Notes under the pieces: generated by a model
Seen by the model: the letters and a program-made list of their open reading frames with translations, nothing else
Told to the model about the DNA's origin: nothing
Databases searched by the model: none
Position numbers and translations under genes: made by a program
Source: an uncultured Granulosicoccaceae bacterium
GTDB taxonomy: Bacteria; Pseudomonadota; Gammaproteobacteria; CALCKW01
Direction of reading: 5' to 3'
DNA length: 8,347 bases
NCBI GenBank assembly: GCA_937941555.1
Contig: CALDHJ010000309.1
Coordinates: 1 to 8,347, forward strand
Part shown: piece by piece, positions 1 through 4,908 of the stretch
Layout: each line of letters starts with the position of its first letter
Numbering within the stretch: position 1 is the stretch's first letter

Positions 1-165
1 TGGTCACTCAGCGGCCTGGGCTGTGCACTCGAATCCACATCCGAACACGCCGTCACGGTGGTGGGTGTGCAACGCGGGGAGTGTCAGCTGCTAGCAGTCG
101 ACACGGCAGTCAGCGCATCAACCGCCGTGACCCTGGACGTCGAGCAGGTGGTCGTCGAGTTTTGA
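1..165 (+). CDS. C-terminal fragment of an unrecognised protein (5' end outside window)
   Basis: The first base opens a reading frame that runs without a stop for 54 codons and ends at TGA 163-165. The fragment is rich in Val, Ala, Ser and Thr and alternates hydrophobic and polar residues towards its end (LDVEQVVVEF), which suggests beta strands. I do not recognise a family and assign no function. Reality as a gene is supported by its position: it ends only 2 nt before the stop codon of the convergent minus-strand gene, and nothing else explains this stretch. It could be a chance open frame, because only 165 bases are visible. Confidence 0.5.
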   Translation, partial: WSLSGLGCALESTSEHAVTVVGVQRGECQLLAVDTAVSASTAVTLDVEQVVVEF

Positions 166-167
166 CG

Positions 168-569
168 TCAGAGTGCCGTCGCCGAGCTTTTGGCACTGGC
201 ACGTGCTCTAGCCACCAGCGTCGAGCGCACGTGGCTGCCGGCTGCGAGGGGCACGATCACCAGTGACGTGCCGAGGCACACACAAAAACAGCTGTAGAAC
301 CCGTAGATGAAGGCCTCGCGCATGAGGTAGTCGAGTCCTTCCGGGGCATTCAGGGTGGGGATGAGCGAGGAGTTGATATATTTCGCCGTCCACCAGGCGA
401 GGTTGGTGTCGAAGTGCACCCATAGACCCCAGGCGATTGCCGCGCCGATCAGCGATGCGAGAATGCGCGACGCGCTCAGGGGCAGGAACAATGTCAGCGC
501 ATAGAGCACCATTAGCGCAGTCGGGAAGTGCGCGTACAGGTTGAACAGCTTTACGGCGTGTTGTTCCAT
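168..569 (-). CDS. Small integral membrane protein of unknown function
   Basis: The 133-residue product starts at ATG 569. Hydrophobic segments lie at about residues 14-31, 35-52 and 88-110, so I expect three membrane helices, with a Trp-rich loop (LAWWTAKYINSS) between the second and third. The tail after residue 112 is basic and rich in Ala, Arg and Ser and is probably cytoplasmic, following the positive-inside rule. I recognise no family and give no function. The gene lies 28 nt downstream of the double-ACT gene on the same strand and is probably co-transcribed with it; the only ribosome-binding match is a weak GGGTGA very close to the start. Its stop is 2 nt from the stop of the convergent gene. 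Confidence 0.72.
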   Translation of the reverse strand: MEQHAVKLFNLYAHFPTALMVLYALTLFLPLSASRILASLIGAAIAWGLWVHFDTNLAWWTAKYINSSLIPTLNAPEGLDYLMREAFIYGFYSCFCVCLGTSLVIVPLAAGSHVRSTLVARARASAKSSATAL

Positions 570-583
570 ATCACCCGGTCAAT

Positions 584-613
584 GCCAGGTGACGCTGTCA
601 GGCGTCCTCTGGC
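584..613 (-). other. Stem-loop over the stop codon of the double-ACT gene
   Basis: In the minus-strand transcript, GCCAG pairs with CTGGC and GACGC pairs with GCGTC, separated by a 2x2 internal loop. The six-base loop CTGACA contains the TGA stop of the upstream gene. No T-run follows, so it is not a classic intrinsic terminator. It lies just before the start of the downstream membrane-protein gene, so it could act as a processing, stability or attenuating element. It was found by eye and no folding energy was calculated. Confidence 0.35.
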
Positions 614-1125
614 TTAATGTCTATCATGAGGTCGTGCGCCAGGGACTCGATCTCGGCCTGTGCCTTGTCGAGCTGTGACGTTGTGGCGTACGACACGACG
701 AAGTTGCCTTGAAAAAGTGCCCCGGAGGCCATGGGCGCGTCGGCGACATCACTTTGCAGTTCCTCCACATTGACTGCATGCAAGGCGAGTGCCTGACTGA
801 TCGATGCGACGATGCCGGGTCGGTCATTGCCGACAACCGCGATGCGAGCGTGGTGGAGGTTCTCGGGCGAAGCGGCAGCCTTCTCGGCGGCGTCGTACAC
901 CGTGATCTGCAGGCCGCTGTCGCGCAGACCGACGAGACCGGATTCGAATGCAGGGCGCTGGCTTTCGGCAACGGTGATGTCGACGACGCCGGCAAAGTGC
1001 CCGTTGAGGTGAGAGAGTCGGCTTTGTTGCCAGTTACCGCCACAGGATGAGATGTGGTTGGCGAGATCGTGTACCAGGCCGGGCTTGTCCGGGCCGGCGA
1101 GGGTCAGCAGCAAGGATTGATTCAT
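598..1125 (-). CDS. Double ACT-domain protein, GcvR (glycine cleavage repressor) family
   Basis: The 175-residue product contains two ACT domains, at about residues 5-77 and 92-172. Each opens with the characteristic turn that binds small ligands in this family: LAGPDKPGLV near residue 9 and VVGNDRPGIV near residue 97. The SSCGGNWQQSRLSHL segment (about 26-40) matches the equivalent part of E. coli GcvR, which is slightly longer (about 190 residues). GcvR works in the cytoplasm without a DNA-binding domain; it binds GcvA and antagonises activation of the glycine cleavage operon in response to glycine. No DNA-binding domain is seen here either. Many gammaproteobacteria carry several such ACT proteins, so the glycine role is an inference. 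ATG 1125 is preceded by AGGT at a spacing of about 8 nt. It is divergent from the phosphopantetheinyl transferase gene and likely heads a two-gene operon. Confidence 0.85.
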   Translation of the reverse strand: MNQSLLLTLAGPDKPGLVHDLANHISSCGGNWQQSRLSHLNGHFAGVVDITVAESQRPAFESGLVGLRDSGLQITVYDAAEKAAASPENLHHARIAVVGNDRPGIVASISQALALHAVNVEELQSDVADAPMASGALFQGNFVVSYATTSQLDKAQAEIESLAHDLMIDIKPEDA

Positions 1126-1221
1126 CGGGTTGACCTGCGGTGATCCGGGAGAGTCCAGTGGGGTAGTGTATCGGTATGGCTCTGAAAAAGGGGGCGGTAC
1201 GTTTCTTGAGATGTGGGAATC
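1126..1221. other. Divergent intergenic region between the ACT gene and the PPTase gene
   Basis: These 96 bases must hold the promoters of both divergent genes unless the PPTase is read from further away. I see a TTGACC at 1130-1135 and an AT-richer TAGTGTAT at 1164-1171, but their spacing (28 nt) does not fit a sigma-70 promoter. No convincing operator repeat is visible. Confidence 0.3.
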
Positions 1222-1869
1222 ATGGCCAATCTACAAACCAGTTTGCGCGCCGTTCTGCCCCGTGAGATCGCCGTCGAGGCGACCGGCATTCCACAGAACC
1301 ATGTGAAGGCGAATGCCCGGTGGCGAGCGATGTTGCCGCCGCGATGCAGTCCGAAGCGGCTTGCGGAGTTTGCGGTGGGGCGCTATTGCGCTGCGAGGGC
1401 TCTGGGCCGACTTGGGGCGAGAAGTACTCACGTGGGCGTCGGGAGTGCGCGTGAACCGATCGCGCCGGAGGGCTATTGCGTGAGTATCAGCCATGACGAT
1501 TGCCATGCTGTCGCCGTGGCGGGGCACAGTGCGACATGGCCGGGTCTCGGCATTGACATCGAGCCGGATTCGCCGCTCGATGCCGAATTGCTCGCGGTTG
1601 TGTGTTCTGAAACTGAGCGCGCTTCCCGTCCCGACAACGTCGCCGAACTTGACTACGCCAAGCAACTTTTCTCGATCAAGGAAAGCGTGTTCAAGGCGGC
1701 CTACCCACGTGTGCAAACGGTGCTCGATTGGCGCCAGATTGGTGTGGCGCTAGAGGGCGAGGATCGTTTTGTGGCTGTGCTGCGCGAGGCGTCCGTGCCA
1801 GGCATGCAAATCGAAGGTCTTTCGCGCCGACTGTGCGGCAAGTGGGTCAGCTTTGCGTCGGTCGCCTGA
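1222..1869 (+). CDS. 4'-phosphopantetheinyl transferase, EntD/Sfp superfamily
   Basis: This 215-residue enzyme transfers the 4'-phosphopantetheine arm of coenzyme A to the conserved serine of carrier domains, turning apo carriers into the active holo form. The family motifs are present in order: RLAEFAVGR at about 46-54, SISHDD at 88-93, GIDIE at 110-114 (D112 and E114 as magnesium ligands) and FSIKESVFKAAYP at 150-162 (E154 and K158). The SISHDD form and the length fit the EntD branch, which serves siderophore and other NRPS carriers rather than fatty-acid carriers. I chose ATG 1222; an in-frame GTG at 1213 would add three residues and cannot be excluded. A likely target, the carrier domain of the A-T-hydrolase protein, is encoded about 3 kb away on the other strand. 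The gene converges on cheV with 25 nt between stops. Confidence 0.93.
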   Translation: MANLQTSLRAVLPREIAVEATGIPQNHVKANARWRAMLPPRCSPKRLAEFAVGRYCAARALGRLGARSTHVGVGSAREPIAPEGYCVSISHDDCHAVAVAGHSATWPGLGIDIEPDSPLDAELLAVVCSETERASRPDNVAELDYAKQLFSIKESVFKAAYPRVQTVLDWRQIGVALEGEDRFVAVLREASVPGMQIEGLSRRLCGKWVSFASVA

Positions 1870-1888
1870 GCACGGCGACCGAACGCAA
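1853..1888. terminator. Strong bidirectional hairpin between converging PPTase and cheV genes
   Basis: Left arm 1853-1866 pairs with right arm 1874-1888 over 14 Watson-Crick pairs with one bulged A (1883). The 7-base loop 1867-1873 begins with the TGA stop of the PPTase gene. Because every pair is Watson-Crick, both transcripts can form it: the plus transcript at the end of the PPTase and the minus transcript 6 nt after the cheV stop. Neither side has a T-tract, so intrinsic termination is uncertain. It may work with Rho or protect 3' ends. Confidence 0.6.
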
Positions 1889-1894
1889 CACCCG

Positions 1895-2815
1895 TCAGCC
1901 GATCTTGAGATTTTCCGGTTCGTCGTTCAGCAACAAGTGGTCGATGGTCGGGATCAGCTTGATCAGTTCGGATTTTGATATCTGTGCATCGGCGCCGACC
2001 TGGTGACCCTTGTGCAGCGAATCCTGACTGACAATCGAACTGAACAACACAACCGGCATGTGGCGCATGGCGGGTGTCTCCTTGATTCGTTTGGTCAAGG
2101 TGAAACCGTCCATTTGCGGCATTTCAATGTCGCTGATCATCAGCGATGGCAGCAGGCCTGCTGTCGAGGCCTGACAGATCGAACGCCAGGCTTCCTCGCC
2201 GTTGTTGAACATGGTGATCTGGCCAACGCCCGCGTCTTCGAGAATCGCGAACAGCGATTTTCGCACCACTGAACTGTCGTCGACCACGTAGATGTTGAAG
2301 GCACCGCGCATGTCGGCGTGCGCCACTTTCTCTGATTCGAGCTCGCCCCAGGGACGGCCGACGATCTGACCCTGGATGGCTTCGAAGTCGAGCATCGGCA
2401 CGATGCGGTCGGTGAGTTGGAGGATGCCGGTGATGCCGCCTTCGTTTACCAGGCCGTCGGCGGGCGGCACGATCTGATCCCAACTCACGCGTTCGATGTG
2501 GTCGGCGGAGTCGACAAGAAAAGCGGTCTTCTTGCCATTGAAGGCGGTGATGATGACGGTGTTGCCGTTCTCGAGCCGCCCCTCTTCGGGATTGAGGTGG
2601 AAAGCGAGATCGACCAGCGCAATGTTTTCGTCCCGAAGCCGGAACACGCCGGTGACCGACGGTGAACTGCCGGGCAGGGAGCGGGTGACCGGTGGGGTGA
2701 TCAGCTCGTGAATTTTCGCAACGTTGACGCCGTATTCCTGGCCCTTCAACCGGAATATCAGGGCTTCCATCTCGTTGGTACCTGAATCCAGCAGTATCTC
2801 TTTCTTGTCGCTCAC
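1895..2815 (-). CDS. cheV: CheV chemotaxis coupling protein (CheW domain plus receiver domain)
   Basis: This 306-residue cytoplasmic protein couples chemoreceptors to the kinase CheA and carries its own phosphorylatable domain, probably for adaptation. An N-terminal CheW-like domain covers about residues 15-160, with LIFRLKGQEYGVNVAKI and GVFRLRDENIALVDL typical of CheW folds. A receiver domain covers about 173-298, with the acidic pair D179-D180 (VVDDSS), phosphoacceptor D229 (MISDIEMPQMDG), the Ser switch at 259-260 (LFSS) and the conserved Lys at 281 (QISKSE). The length is normal for CheV. The start is GTG 2815, chosen because a near-perfect AGGAGG lies 7 nt upstream; the next in-frame Met is residue 16. 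No other chemotaxis gene is in the window, so this is an orphan cheV, as is common in gammaproteobacteria. It is not obviously linked to the adjacent biosynthetic operon. Confidence 0.95.
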   Translation of the reverse strand: MSDKKEILLDSGTNEMEALIFRLKGQEYGVNVAKIHELITPPVTRSLPGSSPSVTGVFRLRDENIALVDLAFHLNPEEGRLENGNTVIITAFNGKKTAFLVDSADHIERVSWDQIVPPADGLVNEGGITGILQLTDRIVPMLDFEAIQGQIVGRPWGELESEKVAHADMRGAFNIYVVDDSSVVRKSLFAILEDAGVGQITMFNNGEEAWRSICQASTAGLLPSLMISDIEMPQMDGFTLTKRIKETPAMRHMPVVLFSSIVSQDSLHKGHQVGADAQISKSELIKLIPTIDHLLLNDEPENLKIG

Positions 2816-2822
2816 GTGTGGT

Positions 2823-2828
2823 CCTCCT
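2823..2828 (-). promoter_or_regulatory. Ribosome binding site of cheV
   Basis: The minus strand reads AGGAGG, a perfect Shine-Dalgarno core, 7 nt before the GTG at 2815. It decides the start codon in favour of GTG over the later ATG and suggests strong translation. Confidence 0.85.
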
Positions 2829-2886
2829 CGACCCCCTCAGTGGCTCGGCACGGTGCAGTTGCGCGTGTCTGAACAACGGGTAATTC

Positions 2887-2898
2887 GGCATTCATGCC
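2887..2898. repeat. Short palindrome upstream of cheV
   Basis: GGCAT and ATGCC form an inverted repeat around a TC centre, about 72 nt upstream of the cheV start in the 233-bp gap after the biosynthetic operon. Its size and position would suit a small operator, but a 5-bp arm is common by chance. The rest of the gap (2816-3048) shows no gene and no convincing sigma-70 or flagellar sigma-28 promoter. Confidence 0.15.
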
Positions 2899-3037
2899 TG
2901 ATAGAGCCCATAGCGGCACGCAATGCAGGGAACCTGAGTCCCGGCGTGGTCTATTTGTCATTCAAGTTGGCCACGCGGTGGAAGCGGCAACAGGTCTTGC
3001 TTCGAAGCCACTCGTCACGTGCGGTGTCGAGCGGAGT

Positions 3038-3061
3038 GCGGGAGCGGGTCAGCTCGCCCGC
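3038..3061 (-). other. Stem-loop over the stop codon of the deacetylase gene, operon end
   Basis: GCGGGAGC at 3038-3045 pairs with GCT-CG-CCCGC at 3052-3061 (8 pairs, a 2-nt bulge). The six-base loop 3046-3051 includes the stop codon at 3049-3051. It marks the end of the minus-strand operon. There is no T-run after it, so calling it a terminator would go beyond the sequence. Confidence 0.3.
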
Positions 3062-4014
3062 AGCATCAGCGCGTTGAGACTTGCCGCGTCAGGCGTTGAG
3101 GTCGGCAGGCGTCGAATCGCAGACGTGCTGTGCGGTTCGTTGTTGACACCTTCGACGGTGGTGAACACCTGTTCAAATCCGAGGCCGTGCAATGTCTCAA
3201 GGGCTGTCGCACTGAAATCCTCGCGGCGACCGTTCGGCCAGGCAAATCGGGTAGGGCGGGCTCCCAAGCCTTGTTCGAGCAACTCGCAGCAACGGGCCAT
3301 GTCGCGAGCAAAGGTGTCCTTGTCCATTCGTGAAACGATCGGATGGGAATGGGTGTGGGCGCCGTAGTCCACCAGCGGTCGCGTGCTCGCGATTTCGTCC
3401 CAGGTCATCATCTGACGGTCGATGTGGGTATTGATGCCCAGTGTGGTCAGCGTCGTGACCACGTCATCAATGAACGCCAGCCTGGCGTCATTCGATACCG
3501 TCTTGAGCGCGCCGGTCGGCGCGTGTGCGTGGTCTTGCAGCAGCACACTGTGATTCGGTTGCAGGCCATTTAGGAGTGTCTCGAAGGCACCTGCTTTTCG
3601 CGCCCGCGCGAGGCGACAGAGCAGCGCCTCAGGCCAGATTGTACCGCCCTCCTGGACCGCCTCGGTTGGCAGGAAGACCAGCGCCGGGGCCTCGTGTTCA
3701 GCCAACACGGGGTAGGCGTTGACGAAAAAATCCCTGAAGCCGTCGTCGAAGGTCAGCAGCACAGCCGGTTTGCGGGTGCGCGCGTAGAGTGCTGGGTCCG
3801 AGAGTTGTTCGGGACGGATAAGCTGGGTGTTGGCAGAGAGCCAGCGGATGTGGTCGCGAAATACGTCCAGATCGAGTCCGGAGAATTCAGGGTCGAGCGA
3901 GCCGATTCGGTGATACATCAAGACCTGCACACCGGGCCGGCGCAGGAGTGCGCCCACGGTATTGTGCACAGGGGCGCTCGCAAGCAACCGTTTGGCAAAA
4001 TGTACGGGGCTCAT
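3049..4014 (-). CDS. Polysaccharide deacetylase, NodB-homology (carbohydrate esterase 4) family
   Basis: The 321-residue protein should remove N- or O-acetyl groups from a sugar, using a metal ion. NodB motif 1 is LLTFDDGF, with D90 as the probable catalytic base and D91 as metal ligand. Motif 2 is GAHTHSHP, with H220 and H224 as metal ligands. Motif 3 is RFAWPNG at 256-262. VLMYHRIG near residue 31 is the usual first strand of this subfamily. No signal peptide or membrane segment is visible, so it may act in the cytoplasm on a lipid- or nucleotide-linked sugar or on a small amide, as with deacetylases inside polysaccharide clusters. An insert of about 80 residues lies between motifs 1 and 2, as in related enzymes. 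The ATG lies 3 nt after the stop of the preceding hydrolase gene with no clear ribosome binding site, so translation probably depends on coupling. The exact substrate is unknown. Confidence 0.88.
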   Translation of the reverse strand: MSPVHFAKRLLASAPVHNTVGALLRRPGVQVLMYHRIGSLDPEFSGLDLDVFRDHIRWLSANTQLIRPEQLSDPALYARTRKPAVLLTFDDGFRDFFVNAYPVLAEHEAPALVFLPTEAVQEGGTIWPEALLCRLARARKAGAFETLLNGLQPNHSVLLQDHAHAPTGALKTVSNDARLAFIDDVVTTLTTLGINTHIDRQMMTWDEIASTRPLVDYGAHTHSHPIVSRMDKDTFARDMARCCELLEQGLGARPTRFAWPNGRREDFSATALETLHGLGFEQVFTTVEGVNNEPHSTSAIRRLPTSTPDAASLNALMLRAS

Positions 4015-4017
4015 GGT

Positions 4018-4908
4018 TCACGCCACACGGCGAAACGGCACGCCGCTGTACCAGCTTCGAACCCAGGCGGTCAGCTTGTCGCGATCCGAGCGCAGCACGA
4101 AGGTGTGGTCAGCTTCCTTGATGTATTGCTCGCGCAACCGCGGATTGTGTCGCTGGCGCGGGAACATGTCGAACAGTTGACCGTGGTAGGTGTAGACGTC
4201 GTGCTCGCTGCCGGTGTAGATGAAGAGCAGTTGCGTGCCGTTGCGCGTCAGGCTGTCGATGCGCTCGCCGGTCTGCTCGATCGGCGGGATGTCCCGATAG
4301 TCATCGTCCAGCTGAGTCAATGCGGCGACTTCGGATTTGTCTGCGGTATCAACGGACTTGCCGACGAGTCGCAGCAGGCGGTTGCGCACCTTCTGCCACA
4401 CAAGCAGACGTGGTAGGTAGAAGTTGAGGACGCGGTGCAGCATGAATTGCCCGGCCCGGTAGGCGTAGCCGTTGAGCAACACGGTGCCGACGACTCGTGG
4501 GTCGCGTGCGGCCGTTGCCAGTGCGTCGTCCGCGCCGGAGCAGAGCCCGATCAGCACGAAGCGCGTGTGTCCGTAGGTTTCGGTCAGGTAGGACATCGCG
4601 CTTTGCACATCGACGATGGAGCGCTCGGCGAAATCGCCACCGCCGCTGCGGGTTTCGCTGTCACCAACGCCAGCGAGATCGAAACGCAAGCTCGCCGCGC
4701 CGTCTGACGCCAGCACCCGTGCCATCTCGACATAGAGCCTGTGCGGGCCGACGTGGTGCAGCAGGCCGGCGGTCAGGAAGAGTGCACAAGGTTGGTCGGT
4801 GTGGCTTTCGGACGGGTGGGTATAGACGCCGACCAGCTGGGCGTCGTCGCCAAATTGGCAAGCCACTTCGTGTCCGGCATACGGGGCATTGGCGGCTTCA
4901 GGCTGCAT
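4018..4908 (-). CDS. Alpha/beta hydrolase with Cys nucleophile; resembles exosortase-A-associated hydrolase 1
   Basis: This 296-residue protein has the alpha/beta-hydrolase fold. FLTAGLLHHVGPHR (about 44-57) supplies the oxyanion loop region, and RFDLAGVGDSET (76-87) is the conserved strand-turn. The nucleophile elbow reads GLCSG (121-125), so Cys123 replaces the usual serine. A late acid (D237 in GSEHD is a candidate) and His268 (EADHTF) complete a plausible triad. From memory the elbow and overall pattern resemble hydrolase 1 of exosortase-A-associated clusters. Cys at this place also occurs in the aminoacyl shuttles CmaE and SyrC, which move amino acids between carrier domains; a similar role here is inference. 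I chose ATG 4908 because AGGTGG lies 10 nt upstream; a TTG at 4962 would add 18 residues and lengthen the overlap. The start overlaps the end of the A-T-hydrolase gene by 11 nt, indicating translational coupling. Confidence 0.85.
   Translation of the reverse strand: MQPEAANAPYAGHEVACQFGDDAQLVGVYTHPSESHTDQPCALFLTAGLLHHVGPHRLYVEMARVLASDGAASLRFDLAGVGDSETRSGGGDFAERSIVDVQSAMSYLTETYGHTRFVLIGLCSGADDALATAARDPRVVGTVLLNGYAYRAGQFMLHRVLNFYLPRLLVWQKVRNRLLRLVGKSVDTADKSEVAALTQLDDDYRDIPPIEQTGERIDSLTRNGTQLLFIYTGSEHDVYTYHGQLFDMFPRQRHNPRLREQYIKEADHTFVLRSDRDKLTAWVRSWYSGVPFRRVA

Noticed and set aside
709..1050. 113-codon plus-strand open frame
   Set aside because: It lies wholly opposite the double-ACT gene, whose two ACT motifs are clear; it is a high-GC shadow frame.
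2124..2891. 255-codon minus-strand open frame overlapping cheV
   Set aside because: Its product is an Arg/His-rich low-complexity translation of cheV in another frame, while cheV has full domain motifs and a perfect ribosome binding site.
2870..2915. Possible flagellar sigma-28 promoter (GCCGAATT on the minus strand) for cheV
   Set aside because: The -10-like GCCG element is present, but no TAAA-type -35 element is found at the right distance.
3694..4416. 240-codon plus-strand open frame
   Set aside because: It is antisense to the deacetylase and hydrolase genes, shows no domain signature, and spans two real genes.
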